From an uncultured Sulfitobacter sp. (GTDB taxonomy: Bacteria; Pseudomonadota; Alphaproteobacteria; Rhodobacterales; Rhodobacteraceae), in contig CAKZPD010000024.1 in NCBI GenBank assembly GCA_937138475.1, positions 1 to 36,193 on the forward strand: a stretch of 36,193 bases of DNA, written 5' to 3'. This document shows positions 26,356 to 34,278 of the stretch, piece by piece (the stretch's first letter is position 1; each line of letters begins with the position of its first letter). The position numbers were made by a program, and so were the translations under genes. The notes under the pieces are model-generated. The model saw only the letters and a program-made list of their open reading frames with translations. It ran no database searches and was not told the DNA's origin.

Positions 26356-26375
26356 GCCCGCGCCATACCACTCCC

Positions 26376-26412
26376 AAGCCCGCCATGGTCATCCATCGGC
26401 GGGCTTTTCTTT
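26376..26412 (+). terminator. Rho-independent terminator of the BI-1 gene
   Basis: Perfect 9-bp stem AAGCCCGCC (26376-26384) with GGCGGGCTT (26398-26406), loop of 13 bases, followed by TTCTTT. It starts 21 bases after the stop. Confidence 0.85.
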
Positions 26413-26418
26413 GCCCAC

Positions 26419-26555
26419 TTCTTTTGTTCTTAAAGCATTTCGGCTCTTGTCGGACATCACCTATCGCTTCCCGAAATCATAGATTTCTACGCAACAGGTG
26501 ATGAATGACGATGTAAGGTAAATCCGAAACGCTATATATCCCCGCCGGAGGCACC
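26419..26555 (+). repeat. Dispersed intergenic repeat, copy E, interrupted
   Basis: The left part TTCTTTTGTT plus CTTA (26419-26432) and the right part TATATCCCCGCCGGAGGC plus ACC (26535-26555) are the two ends of the same repeat as copies A-D. They are separated by a 100-bp palindromic insertion. Removing the insertion and one TA restores a repeat of normal length. It lies downstream of the BI-1 terminator in the same orientation. Confidence 0.65.
26433..26532. mobile_element. MITE-like palindromic element (about 100 bp) inserted in repeat copy E
   Basis: Bounded by TA on each side (26431-26432 and 26533-26534), consistent with the TA duplication of IS630/Tc1-mariner-type elements. The ends are inverted repeats: AGCATTTCGG (26434-26443) and CCGAAACGCT (26524-26533), one mismatch. 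Inside are CATCACCT (26455-26462) with AGGTGATG (26496-26503), extended by GTC (26449-26451) and GAC (26507-26509), and at the centre GAAATC-ATA-GATTTC (26473-26487). The whole could fold as a long imperfect hairpin. It encodes no protein. It is lower in GC than the flanks. It might instead be an immobile structured repeat. Confidence 0.55.
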
Positions 26556-26606
26556 CGCCAATGGCAACCATGCGCAGGGGTCCACAGTCATCCGCGCCAT
26601 CCCCCA

Positions 26607-26639
26607 AAAGAAAAAGCCGCGCCCCAATCGGGACACGGC
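26607..26639 (-). terminator. Rho-independent terminator of rpmG
   Basis: On the minus strand, stem GCCGTGTCCC, loop GATT, GGGGCGCGGC (all but two pairs Watson-Crick, the others G-U), followed by TTTTTCTTTT. It lies about 27 bases past the rpmG stop. Confidence 0.85.
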
Positions 26640-26665
26640 CAAACCATCACAAAAAGGCGGTGATC

Positions 26666-26833
26666 TTACTTGATCTTGCCTTCTTTATATTCAACGTGCT
26701 TGCGCGCAACGGGGTCATATTTCCGCACAACCATCTTTTCTGTCATGGTGCGTGCATTCTTCTTTGTCACATAGAAATGGCCTGTCCCCGCAGAAGAGTT
26801 CAGACGGATTTTGATCGTGGTTGGCTTCGCCAT
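26666..26833 (-). CDS. rpmG: 50S ribosomal protein L33
   Basis: Structural protein of the large ribosomal subunit, 55 residues, too short to stand out among longer frames. It begins [18 protein letters not shown] and ends with [34 protein letters not shown] lies between and matches the proteobacterial cysteine-free L33. The start ATG 26833 has AGGAGAG eight bases upstream. The length equals that of the family. It stands alone between rnpB and a clear terminator. Confidence 0.96.
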   Translation of the reverse strand: MAKPTTIKIRLNSSAGTGHFYVTKKNARTMTEKMVVRKYDPVARKHVEYKEGKIK

Positions 26834-26975
26834 GGTACTTCTCTCCTAAGAACAAGCGCTGCCGGACCCCCGGCGGCTCGTGAAATCCTGAGTGTCGGGT
26901 TCTAGCCATGTCCGCCCCCGAGTCAACCGCTATTTGCCAGATCGGTGCATGTTTGTTGCACAGGCCAACATAAAA

Positions 26976-27389
26976 GCGCGCGGAAGACCTATAAGCCGGA
27001 TTTTGTCCCCGCCCTTGGCATGCCAGGGACGGTGGATGACCATTCATCTGACCATGCGATTGCCCGCATGGCTACAGCTGCCAACCCGGACCTGCTCGGG
27101 GAAAAGCCCCCCTGCGGCTTGCGCCGCGCGCGGTCCCTATTTGGCATTGCTCCCGGTGGGGCTTGCCTTGCCGCCTTTGTTGCCAAAGGCGCGGTGGTCT
27201 TTTACTCCACCGTTTCACCCGTTCCCTTGCAAACCCGATGGCACGCCATCAGCACAAGGGTGGTTTCATTTCTGTGGCGCTTTCCGTCAAGTTGCCCTGC
27301 CCGGGCGTTACCCGGCACCGTTGCTTTTGGGAGTCCGGACTTTCCTCGATTCTGTCACCAGAACCGCGGCCATCCAGTCTTCCGCGCGG
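26976..27389 (-). ncRNA. rnpB: RNase P RNA
   Basis: Catalytic RNA that removes 5' leaders from pre-tRNA, acting with the RnpA protein. On the minus strand the universal 5' core GAGGAAAGTCCGGAC is at 27347-27333 and the 3' core ACAAAATCCGGCTTATAG at 27006-26989. The terminal helix P1 pairs GCGCGGAAGAC (27387-27377) with GTCTTCCGCGC (26988-26978), perfectly. The size (about 410 nt) and the many G-C hairpins between fit a bacterial type A RNA. Ends are set by the P1 helix and are uncertain by a few bases. Several long open frames cross it on the plus strand; these are artefacts of the RNA. Confidence 0.95.
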
Positions 27390-27394
27390 CCCCC

Positions 27395-27423
27395 GTGATG
27401 GGGCAAAGCGGCGGCCGGGTCAA
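27395..27423 (-). promoter_or_regulatory. Candidate rnpB promoter
   Basis: On the minus strand, TTGACC (27423-27418), a 17-base spacer and CATCAC (27400-27395), about 8 bases before the predicted 5' end of rnpB. The -35 is good and the -10 weak. The spacing and placement fit a housekeeping promoter. Confidence 0.45.
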
Positions 27424-27442
27424 TGGGGCACCGCAGGACGGA

Positions 27443-28081
27443 TCAAAAGATGAAATCATCTGGCTGCAATGGCCCCTGCCGCCAGGGGGCAAAACGCAGC
27501 CGCGTGGCGGCCAAAAGATCCTCGAACCGGCACGGACAGGTAAAGCCCGCCTGCGCCGCTGCGGCCACGAAATCGGGCGCCGCGCCGGCCGGCCGGCGCA
27601 ATCTGCCGCGGCGGGCCGCCAACCCTTGGCGTTCAAGCCGCGCCCAGTCAAATCTGGGGCCGGGGTCCGTCTTGCGCCCCGGCGCCATATCCGAATGGCC
27701 AATGATATTTTCCGGCGGAATATCCCATCGTGCCATGATCTGTGGCAACAGCCCCTCAAGCGCTTGCATCTGAGGATCGCTAAAGGGGTGGGTGCCCAGG
27801 TTATCCAGTTCAATCCCGACCGAGCACGAGTTGATATCCCCCTGCCCGCGCCATTGCCCTGCCCCGGCGTGCCAGGCCCGCTGACGTTCATCAACCAGTT
27901 GCAGCACCCCGCCGCCCGCCTCGATCAAATAATGCGCCGAGACCTCGGCGCTGGGGTCGCACAGGCGCGCAAGCGCGGCCGCGGCGCTGATCATGCCGGT
28001 GTAATGCAACACAACAAAGCGCGGCGTTGCCCCGCCCCGGCGCGGTCCGAAATTCGGCGATGGATGCTGGCGCAACCTCAT
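27443..28081 (-). CDS. N-acetylmuramoyl-L-alanine amidase, AmpD-like (Amidase_2)
   Basis: Zinc amidase that cleaves the bond between N-acetylmuramic acid and L-alanine in peptidoglycan fragments. It has 212 residues from the ATG at 28081 (MRLRQHPSPNFGPRRGG); the frame continues 50 codons upstream over the neighbouring gene. The zinc and catalytic segments are present: FVVLHYTGM (first His), SAHYLIEAGGGVLQLVDE, SCSVGIELDNLG (catalytic Glu) and IIGHSDMAPGRKTDPGPRFDW (second His and the Asp ligand). No signal peptide is seen, which fits cytoplasmic recycling of muropeptides as in AmpD. It follows the Excalibur lipoprotein gene by ten bases. No clear Shine-Dalgarno sequence precedes the start, so it may be translated by coupling. 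Confidence 0.9.
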   Translation of the reverse strand: MRLRQHPSPNFGPRRGGATPRFVVLHYTGMISAAAALARLCDPSAEVSAHYLIEAGGGVLQLVDERQRAWHAGAGQWRGQGDINSCSVGIELDNLGTHPFSDPQMQALEGLLPQIMARWDIPPENIIGHSDMAPGRKTDPGPRFDWARLERQGLAARRGRLRRPAGAAPDFVAAAAQAGFTCPCRFEDLLAATRLRFAPWRQGPLQPDDFIF

Positions 28082-28091
28082 GCGGCGCGGC

Positions 28092-28691
28092 CTAGTCCTG
28101 GCGCACCTTGCGATAGCGCGCCGGATCCCAGTCGCAGGCATATCCGTCCCCATCCGGGTCCAGCCCGCGCCGGTCAGATTTCGGCCCCCCGCGCGACAGG
28201 AAATCAATCTGGGCCTGATCCGCCGAAGCATAGCTTCGACAGTTGCGTTCGTGCCGCGACAGGATATTCAACCCAATCCTTGGATAGACCCGCTCTCCGA
28301 CCGGGGTCGTGGTCGCCAAGGCATAGGCGACAATGTTGGGCTGCGCTGCACCGCTGCGCGTCGGCAGGCTGCGCGGTTCAATCTGTTGATACTGCGCGCG
28401 CATCTGCGCCAAACGCGCCGCATCGCTGGCGATGGTTTCGCGTTCAGCGACGGCGTCAAAGTCGTTCTCGTCCGAGATCGCATCGCCTGTGGGCTGATCT
28501 TGCCCCAGCAGGCGCGCCGCCTCTTGCGCCGTTGCGGCGGCCAGATCGTCGCTGGTGACAGGCGCCAGCGGCGTCTGAGAAACCGGCTGCGGCGCCGGCA
28601 GACCAGAGCCGGCATCGTCTTGCGACAGCGGAAAGCTACAGCCCGCCAACAGGCCTATGACAGCCACACCCAATAGCCGATGAATACGCAT
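28092..28691 (-). CDS. Excalibur-domain lipoprotein
   Basis: Probable cell-envelope lipoprotein of 199 residues. The N-terminus MRIHRLLGVAVIGLLAGC has a lipoprotein signal with lipobox LLAGC at C18. The next 120 residues are low in conserved features and include an Ala/Gln-rich helix. The C-terminal 50 residues hold the Excalibur calcium-binding motif: NCRSYASADQAQIDFLSRGG, then LDPDGDGYACDWDPARYR. The DxDxDGxxC core is intact (DPDGDGYAC). The function of such domains outside surface-layer proteins is unknown. It is co-directional with the downstream amidase gene (10-bp gap), which suggests a cell-wall context. Start ATG 28691. Confidence 0.85.
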   Translation of the reverse strand: MRIHRLLGVAVIGLLAGCSFPLSQDDAGSGLPAPQPVSQTPLAPVTSDDLAAATAQEAARLLGQDQPTGDAISDENDFDAVAERETIASDAARLAQMRAQYQQIEPRSLPTRSGAAQPNIVAYALATTTPVGERVYPRIGLNILSRHERNCRSYASADQAQIDFLSRGGPKSDRRGLDPDGDGYACDWDPARYRKVRQD

Positions 28692-28725
28692 CTTTTCGCC
28701 CCGAAACAGTGTTACGGCGCCCCGC

Positions 28726-30213
28726 TTACCACCATTTGTCTGGTTTGGCTACAAATCCGGCGGCCTGCTCCAGCGCATAGGCGGTGGACAGCAGATCGGC
28801 CTCGGCCCATGGCCGGCCAATCAGTTGCAAACCCAGCGGCAGCCCATTGGCATCAAGCCCGGCCGGCACCGCAACCCCTGGCAAACCGGCCAGGTTGACT
28901 GTCACCGTAAAGACATCGTTCAGATACATCGCCACCGGATCGGCGTCTTTCATCTGGCCCAGCGCAAAGGCGGATGACGGCGTGGCCGGGGTCAAAATGG
29001 CATCGACGCCATCGGCAAAGACATCTTCAAAGTCTTTCTTGATCAAGGTCCGCACCCGGCGCGCCCGATTGTAATAGGCGTCATAAAATCCCGCCGACAG
29101 CACATAGGTTCCCACCATCACGCGGCGCTGAACCTCGGGACCAAAGCCTTCGGCGCGGGTCTTTTCATACATCTCGGTGATGCCATCGCCTTGGTCAAGC
29201 GCCGCGCGGTGGCCATAGCGCACCCCATCATAACGCGCCAGATTGGATGACGCCTCGGCCGGGGCGATCACATAATAGGCCGGCAATGCGTATTTCGTGT
29301 GCGGCAAAGAAATATCGACGATCTGCGCGCCGGCATCCTTGAGCATGGCCACACCATCGGCCCAAAGCTTTTCGATTTCGGCGGGCATGCCCTCCATCCG
29401 ATATTCCTTGGGGATACCGATTTTCTTGCCGCGAATGTCGCCGGTCAGCGCCGCTTCGAAATCGGGCACTGGCAGATCCGCCGAGGTGCTGTCTTTTGGG
29501 TCATGACCGGCCATAGCGCCCAGCATGATCGCCGCATCACGCACGGTTTTGGTCATCGGTCCTGCCTGATCCAACGAGGACGCAAAGGCCACGATCCCCC
29601 AACGCGAACAGCGCCCATAAGTGGGTTTGATCCCAACGGTGCCGGTAAAGGCCGCAGGCTGCCGGATGGAACCGCCTGTATCAGTTCCCGTGGCCGCCAG
29701 GCACAGATCCGCCGCAACCGCCGCCGCCGACCCACCCGAGGATCCGCCCGGTGTCAACGCCGCACTGTCGTCCTTGCGACGCCAGGGGTTCACCGCATCG
29801 CCATAAACCGATGTTTCATTCGACGACCCCATGGCGAATTCGTCCATGTTCAGCTTGCCCAGCATCACCGCGCCGCTGTCCAACAAATTCTGGCTGACGG
29901 TGCTTTCGTATTGCGGCAAGAACCCCTCAAGAATGCGCGATCCCGCCTGCGACGGCACGCCTTTGGTGCAAAACAGATCCTTGATCCCAATCGGCAAGCC
30001 GCACATGGCGGGCGCATCGCCCTTGGCCAGCCGCGCATCGGCAGCCGCCGCCGCCTCAAGCGCCCGTTCAGGGGTGTGGTGCACAAAGGCGTTCAACGCC
30101 GCCGCCCCTTCGATGGCGGTCAGACAGCTTTGGGTCAGCTCTTGCGCGGTGGTTTCCCCTTTGCGAAGCGCATCGCGGGCCTGTGCCAGGGTCAGTGTAT
30201 TCAGATCAGCCAT
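28726..30213 (-). CDS. gatA: Asp-tRNA(Asn)/Glu-tRNA(Gln) amidotransferase subunit A
   Basis: Glutaminase subunit of GatCAB, which turns Glu-tRNA(Gln) or Asp-tRNA(Asn) into the amide form; needed in organisms lacking a glutaminyl- or asparaginyl-tRNA synthetase. It has 495 residues. The amidase signature is complete: catalytic Lys in [12 protein letters not shown], the Ser-cisSer-Lys motif [12 protein letters not shown], and the oxyanion segment [13 protein letters not shown] with nucleophile Ser. The start (30213) overlaps the gatC stop by one base (TAATG). The order gatC-gatA is kept, but gatB is not in the operon, as is common in alphaproteobacteria. The length and motifs match the family. 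Confidence 0.97.
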   Translation of the reverse strand: MADLNTLTLAQARDALRKGETTAQELTQSCLTAIEGAAALNAFVHHTPERALEAAAAADARLAKGDAPAMCGLPIGIKDLFCTKGVPSQAGSRILEGFLPQYESTVSQNLLDSGAVMLGKLNMDEFAMGSSNETSVYGDAVNPWRRKDDSAALTPGGSSGGSAAAVAADLCLAATGTDTGGSIRQPAAFTGTVGIKPTYGRCSRWGIVAFASSLDQAGPMTKTVRDAAIMLGAMAGHDPKDSTSADLPVPDFEAALTGDIRGKKIGIPKEYRMEGMPAEIEKLWADGVAMLKDAGAQIVDISLPHTKYALPAYYVIAPAEASSNLARYDGVRYGHRAALDQGDGITEMYEKTRAEGFGPEVQRRVMVGTYVLSAGFYDAYYNRARRVRTLIKKDFEDVFADGVDAILTPATPSSAFALGQMKDADPVAMYLNDVFTVTVNLAGLPGVAVPAGLDANGLPLGLQLIGRPWAEADLLSTAYALEQAAGFVAKPDKWW

Positions 30214-30500
30214 TATTCAACCACCTTTGGAACCGCAAAAAACCCCTCGCGCGCGTCGGGGGCATTGGCCAAAACCTTGGCTTGCTGGTCGCCATCTGCG
30301 ACCACATCGGCGCGTCGTTTCAAAACCTGAGGGGTGACGGATGTCATTGGCTCAACTCCATCCACGTTCACCTCGTTCAACTGTTCGATGAAACCAAGGA
30401 TGGTGTTGAATTCCCCGGCCAGCGCGGGCAGGGCCTCGGGTTCGACCTTGATCCGGGCCAGTTTCGCCACGCGGGCGGCGGTGCTTTCGTCAATCGACAT
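30213..30500 (-). CDS. gatC: Asp-tRNA(Asn)/Glu-tRNA(Gln) amidotransferase subunit C
   Basis: Small subunit (95 residues) that wraps and stabilises GatA in the GatCAB complex. The family pattern is complete: [38 protein letters not shown], and then the linker [20 protein letters not shown] and a short C-terminal helix ([14 protein letters not shown]). The stop overlaps the gatA start (TAATG). The ATG is at 30500. A 144-bp gap to the tadA gene upstream holds no visible feature other than ordinary sequence. Confidence 0.96.
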   Translation of the reverse strand: MSIDESTAARVAKLARIKVEPEALPALAGEFNTILGFIEQLNEVNVDGVEPMTSVTPQVLKRRADVVADGDQQAKVLANAPDAREGFFAVPKVVE

Positions 30501-30644
30501 TGCGCGTTCCTCATCTGCTTAGGCGCCGTTTACCGCTCTGCTGCGCGGCTCGCAAGCCTTGCGGCATGCGAAACTTTGCCAGCCCCATGCGCGAACCGCC
30601 ATTCCAGGGAACAGGCCGCACCATAACAACGCGTGATCAAACGC

Positions 30645-31109
30645 CTAGGGCCTGCGGCCTTTGAAAAACCGACGCAGCTGCGCCTCGGCGCGGTCGGCGC
30701 TGATCCCGTCATAGACCTCGGGGCGGTGGTGGCACTGCGGATGGGCAAAAACCCGCGCGCCATTCGCCACACCGCCAGATTTGGGATCACCTGCCCCGTA
30801 ATACAGCCGCGCCAGCCGGGCGGCAGCAATGGCCCCGGCACACATGGCGCAAGGTTCCAAGGTTACATAAAGCGCGTGCCCCAACAGCCGCTCGGAGCCG
30901 ATGCGCGCGCAGGCTTGGCGGATCGCCAGTATTTCGGCATGGGCGCTTGGGTCGCAAAGCTCGCGCGTGCGGTTGCCGGCCTGCGCCACCACCTGGCCCG
31001 CAGCATCGACGATCACCGCGCCAACCGGCACCTCGCCGCGCGCGGCGGCAGCTTCGGCTTGGGCCAGGGCCGCATCCATATGAGAAATAAAAACCATGTT
31101 CCTGTTCAT
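30645..31109 (-). CDS. tadA: tRNA adenosine(34) deaminase TadA
   Basis: Zinc deaminase converting A34 to inosine in tRNA-Arg(ACG), required for wobble decoding. Up to 154 residues. The zinc site is HAEILA (His and catalytic Glu) and PCAMCAGAI (two Cys); the typical GEVPVGAVIVDAAGQVVAQ and YYGAGDPKSGGVA are also present. There are two nearby ATGs in frame: 31109, and 31097 (MVFISHMDAAL), which would match usual lengths and has AGGAAC before it. I report the longer frame, but 31097 may be the true start. The gene is divergent from the pseudouridine synthase gene, 52 bp away. Confidence 0.94.
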   Translation of the reverse strand: MNRNMVFISHMDAALAQAEAAAARGEVPVGAVIVDAAGQVVAQAGNRTRELCDPSAHAEILAIRQACARIGSERLLGHALYVTLEPCAMCAGAIAAARLARLYYGAGDPKSGGVANGARVFAHPQCHHRPEVYDGISADRAEAQLRRFFKGRRP

Positions 31110-31161
31110 GCCCGCAATCGGGTCTCTTTCGCAAGGCGTGCAAACAGTCTAAGCGAGGGGC

Positions 31162-32007
31162 ATGACACAAAACACTCCGCCATCATCGCCACAGGGCGAT
31201 CGAATCGCCAAAGTCCTAAGCCGTGCCGGTGTTGCCAGCCGCCGCGAGGCAGAGCGCATGATCGAAGCCGGACGCGTCAGCGTGAACGGGAAACAAATCA
31301 GCAGCCCCGCGCTGAACGTGACGCCGCGCGACCAAATCAGCGTCGATGGCAAGCCCCTGTCAGACCCAGAGCCGCCGCGCATTTGGCTGTATCACAAGCC
31401 CTTGGGGTTGGTCAGCACCGACCGCGATGAAAAAGGCCGCGACACCATCTATAGCGCCCTGCCCGAGGACATGCCCCGCGTGATGAGCATCGGCCGCCTT
31501 GATATCAACTCGGAAGGGCTGTTGCTGTTGACCAATGACGGCGCGGTCAAGCGCCGGCTTGAGCTGCCGTCAACGGGCTGGCTGCGGCGGTATCGCGTGC
31601 GCGTCAACGGCCGCCCGACCGACGAACAGCTTGAGCCATTGCGCAACGGCATTGACGTCGAAGGGGAACAATTTCAACCGATGACCGTGACCCTTGACCG
31701 GCAAAAGGGCGCCAATGCCTGGCTGACCCTGGGCCTTCGCGAGGGCAAGAATCGCGAAATCCGCCGCGCCATGGGGGCGATTGGATTGACCGTTAACCGA
31801 TTGATTCGCATCAGTTACGGCCCCTTTCAGCTTGGCGATCTTAAGCCCGGCGCCGTAGAAGAGCTGCGCCGCAAGGTTGTCCGCGACCAGCTGGGCCTTG
31901 AAACGCCCGCGCCCAGCAAGCCCCAAACCGTTCAGCGGGCCGGGGCCAAACGCCCGCCCAAGCCAGGCACCACCGGGCCACAGCGCCGCAGCAGCAAGCC
32001 GCGCTAG
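31162..32007 (+). CDS. Pseudouridine synthase, RsuA/RluB family
   Basis: Makes pseudouridine in 23S or 16S rRNA. It has 281 residues. The S4 RNA-binding domain is at about 13-75 (IAKVLSRAGVASRREAERMI); the catalytic domain follows. The catalytic Asp lies in IGRLDINSEGLLLLTNDG, and GLREGKNREIRRAMGAIGL and LIRISYGPF match the family. It is most like RluB (23S, U2605 in Escherichia coli), but RluB, RluE, RluF and RsuA are not separable with certainty by eye. The last 35 residues are Lys/Pro/Arg-rich and variable. The ATG 31162 lies 52 bp from the divergent tadA start. Confidence 0.92.
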   Translation: MTQNTPPSSPQGDRIAKVLSRAGVASRREAERMIEAGRVSVNGKQISSPALNVTPRDQISVDGKPLSDPEPPRIWLYHKPLGLVSTDRDEKGRDTIYSALPEDMPRVMSIGRLDINSEGLLLLTNDGAVKRRLELPSTGWLRRYRVRVNGRPTDEQLEPLRNGIDVEGEQFQPMTVTLDRQKGANAWLTLGLREGKNREIRRAMGAIGLTVNRLIRISYGPFQLGDLKPGAVEELRRKVVRDQLGLETPAPSKPQTVQRAGAKRPPKPGTTGPQRRSSKPR

Positions 32008-32158
32008 CACCCCACCCCGTTTAACCTAATTTTGATAGCCGCCCATGTTTTGCCCCATGGCGCGATGGCGCCTTTGCGCCTATACTCCAAGTTGTTTTTG
32101 TAACGAGTTTGATTTCTATGAGTATTTTATCGCACCGCCTCTGCGGCCAGATTGACAT

Positions 32159-33064
32159 ATGCACAGCCGGCGGCACGGTCGCCGGGCCCGGATCATGACG
32201 CCGCGCCCGCCGGATCTGGACAAAACCCCCGAAGGGGGCGATTTGGTGTCCATCGCCAAATTTGGCACGCAGGCACAGGATAAACTGCTGTATTTATGTC
32301 ATGGCATTCGCGACGCGCTGCATCGCAAAGACGAAGGGCCGGCCTGTGACAGCTTGCTTCAGATCAAGGCTTTGCTGCAAGGGTTTGCGCCGCGGACCCG
32401 CGATTTGCGCGGGCGGGCCAATTGGTGGGGACGCCTGTGGCGTACCGGCAGCCCCAAACAGCGCCTGATTGACCGCTATCATTCGATTCAGACCCACATC
32501 GACCGGTTCAGCGACGATCTGCTGCGGGCCGAAACCCAGATGCGCCGCGAAATCGGCGCCTTGCTGTCGCTTCAGAAACAGGCCGACAGCTGCGCCAAGT
32601 CCCTGTCGAAAACCCATGCCAGCGGCGGCGCGCAATTGGCGCTGATCGGGCGTGATCATGCGACCCGCGCGGCGCTGGATTGGCGGGTGCGTGATTTGGG
32701 GCTGTGTAAACAGGTGGCACAGCATTGCCTGCCGGCGCTGCTGCCCGAACAAGACCAGGACATGGCGCTGGTGCGCGCCGTTCACAAGGTTCTGGTCAAG
32801 GACTTGCCGCTTTGGGAACAGCATGTCACCCGCGCACTGGGCACCCATGATGCGCGGCGCGACCAGGACCAGATCGACATCCGTGCCATCATCAATGCCA
32901 ACGCGCAACTGGACCGGGCCTTGCAACACGCGCTGGACACCGCCGATCAGGTGCGGGATTTGCGCCGCGCCGCGCTGGTCAGCATCGGCGAGATTATTCG
33001 CGTGCTGAGCCAAGCCCAAGCCACCACGGCCGCCCGCCTGCGCGGGCTTGAGCGGCGCAGCTAG
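32159..33064 (+). CDS. Diverged TelA-like protein (tellurite-resistance/toxic anion family)
   Basis: Probable cytoplasmic helical protein of 301 residues. It resembles TelA/KlaA: SIAKFGTQAQDKLLYLCHG, a WWGRLW segment, the IDRYHSIQTHIDRFSDDLL coiled region, ALLSLQKQADS, and VRDLGLCKQVAQHCLPALL followed by LPLWEQHVTRALG (family: VPLW-x-Q). TelA proteins are usually about 380-400 residues; this one is shorter and lacks part of the middle hairpin and the C-terminal coiled coil. The start at 32159 has no clear ribosome site, and an ATG 12 codons later (32195) is possible. It stands alone between the pseudouridine synthase and nitroreductase genes. Function is unknown; TelA members are linked to tellurite and other envelope stresses. 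Confidence 0.68.
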   Translation: MHSRRHGRRARIMTPRPPDLDKTPEGGDLVSIAKFGTQAQDKLLYLCHGIRDALHRKDEGPACDSLLQIKALLQGFAPRTRDLRGRANWWGRLWRTGSPKQRLIDRYHSIQTHIDRFSDDLLRAETQMRREIGALLSLQKQADSCAKSLSKTHASGGAQLALIGRDHATRAALDWRVRDLGLCKQVAQHCLPALLPEQDQDMALVRAVHKVLVKDLPLWEQHVTRALGTHDARRDQDQIDIRAIINANAQLDRALQHALDTADQVRDLRRAALVSIGEIIRVLSQAQATTAARLRGLERRS

Positions 33065-33068
33065 CACC

Positions 33069-33090
33069 GGGCGCCGGGGTGCGGGCGCCC
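33069..33090. terminator. GC-rich hairpin after the TelA-like gene
   Basis: Seven-base-pair stem GGGCGCC (33069-33075) and GGCGCCC (33084-33090) with an 8-base loop, starting four bases past the stop codon. There is no T-run after it, so it is at best a weak or Rho-assisted terminator. Confidence 0.35.
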
Positions 33091-33157
33091 AATGGCGATT
33101 GTGCCTGCGCCGCGCCCTGATAAGGTAGGGCAATGTTGACCGTTTAGGCCCTGCTTT

Positions 33158-33829
33158 ATGTCCCACTTTTCTGCCCTGTCCGAAACGCTGAATGCCAGGT
33201 TTTCATGTCGTGCATTCAAATCCGATCCCGTAGATCAGGCGGTGATCGAACAGATCGTTGCGGCGGCCGGGCGCGTGCCGTCGTGGTGCAACGCCCAGCC
33301 ATGGCAAGTGACCATCACCCGGCCCAAGGCGACCCGGCGTTTTGCCGCCGCATTGCAAGACCATATTGCCACCGGCACGCCAGGGTTCGATATCGCAGGG
33401 CCCAGCGGGTATTCCGGCCCCTATGCCGATCGGCGGCGCCGCTGCGGTTGGCAGCTTTATGATGCGGTGGGCGTCACCAAAGGCGACCGCGTTGGTTCGG
33501 CCAAGCAAATGCAGCGCAATTTTGCGCTTTTTGATGCGCCACACACCGCGATCATCACCTCTCCGAGAGAGCTGGCCGCCTATGGCGCGATGGATTGCGG
33601 CGGCTTTGTCACCGGCTTTACCTTGGCGGCCAAATCTCTGGGTGTTGACAGCATCGCCCAGGCGGCTGTGGCCTCATACGCCGATTTCGTGCGCCAGCAT
33701 TTTGACATCCCGCAGGATCGGTTGATCCTTTGTGCGATTTCCTTTGGCTATGCCGACCCCGACCACCCCGCCAACAGCTTTCGCACCGAACGCGCGCCCC
33801 TGGCCGAGCTGATCGACTGGAAAGACTGA
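33158..33829 (+). CDS. Nitroreductase-family protein
   Basis: FMN-dependent oxidoreductase of the nitroreductase fold, 223 residues. The N-terminal [21 protein letters not shown] and [19 protein letters not shown] are the FMN-binding elements typical of the family (R-x-S-x-R; P-S-x-x-N-x-Q-P-W). The remaining FMN contacts ([42 protein letters not shown]) are also seen. The natural substrate is unknown; members reduce nitro compounds, flavins or quinones. It is followed directly by dtd, whose ATG overlaps the stop (TGATG). The start at 33158 lacks an obvious Shine-Dalgarno sequence. Confidence 0.88.
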   Translation: MSHFSALSETLNARFSCRAFKSDPVDQAVIEQIVAAAGRVPSWCNAQPWQVTITRPKATRRFAAALQDHIATGTPGFDIAGPSGYSGPYADRRRRCGWQLYDAVGVTKGDRVGSAKQMQRNFALFDAPHTAIITSPRELAAYGAMDCGGFVTGFTLAAKSLGVDSIAQAAVASYADFVRQHFDIPQDRLILCAISFGYADPDHPANSFRTERAPLAELIDWKD

Positions 33830-34278
33830 TGCGTGCGGTCATTCAACGGGTGAGCCGCGCCGCGGTTCATGTGGATGGGGCCCAGATCGCAGCCATTGAT
33901 CATGGGGCATTGGTTTTGGTTTGCGCCATGCCGGGCGACGATGAAAACACCGCCCGTGCTTTGGCCCACAAGATCGCCAAGATGCGGCTGTTTCGCGATG
34001 ACCAGGGCAAGATGAACCTGTCGTTGCTGCAAACCGGCGGCGCGGCCCTGGTGGTCAGCCAGTTCACCCTGGCGGCGGACACGGCGCGCGGCAATCGCCC
34101 AGGCTTTTCCGGGGCGGCCACGCCCGAATTGGCACAGCGGCTTTATCTTGGGTTTGCGTCGGCCATGGCCAAGGCCGGCGTGCCCACCCAAACCGGAAAG
34201 TTCGGCGCCGATATGCAAGTGTCACTGTGCAATGACGGGCCCGTGACGATCTGTATGGATACCGAGCAAAGCGCATGA
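33829..34278 (+). CDS. dtd: D-aminoacyl-tRNA deacylase
   Basis: Removes D-amino acids mischarged on tRNA, cytoplasmic homodimer. It has 149 residues from the ATG at 33829 ([17 protein letters not shown]); the open frame starts 33 codons upstream inside the nitroreductase gene. Both catalytic motifs are present: [17 protein letters not shown] (SQFTL) and the Gly-cisPro segment [12 protein letters not shown]. The start overlaps the previous stop by one base and the stop overlaps the glycerate kinase start (ATGA), so all three are likely in one transcript. Confidence 0.96.
   Translation: MRAVIQRVSRAAVHVDGAQIAAIDHGALVLVCAMPGDDENTARALAHKIAKMRLFRDDQGKMNLSLLQTGGAALVVSQFTLAADTARGNRPGFSGAATPELAQRLYLGFASAMAKAGVPTQTGKFGADMQVSLCNDGPVTICMDTEQSA

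Noticed and set aside
26945..28558. 537-codon open frame on the plus strand
   Set aside because: It runs antisense through rnpB, the amidase and the Excalibur gene. Its protein shows no family features and is Arg/Pro-rich, as expected of a shadow frame in GC-rich DNA.
32119..32199. Small frame beginning MSILSHRLCG before the TelA-like gene
   Set aside because: Stops after 26 codons, and there is no evidence for translation; kept only as a possible trace of a frameshifted N-terminus.
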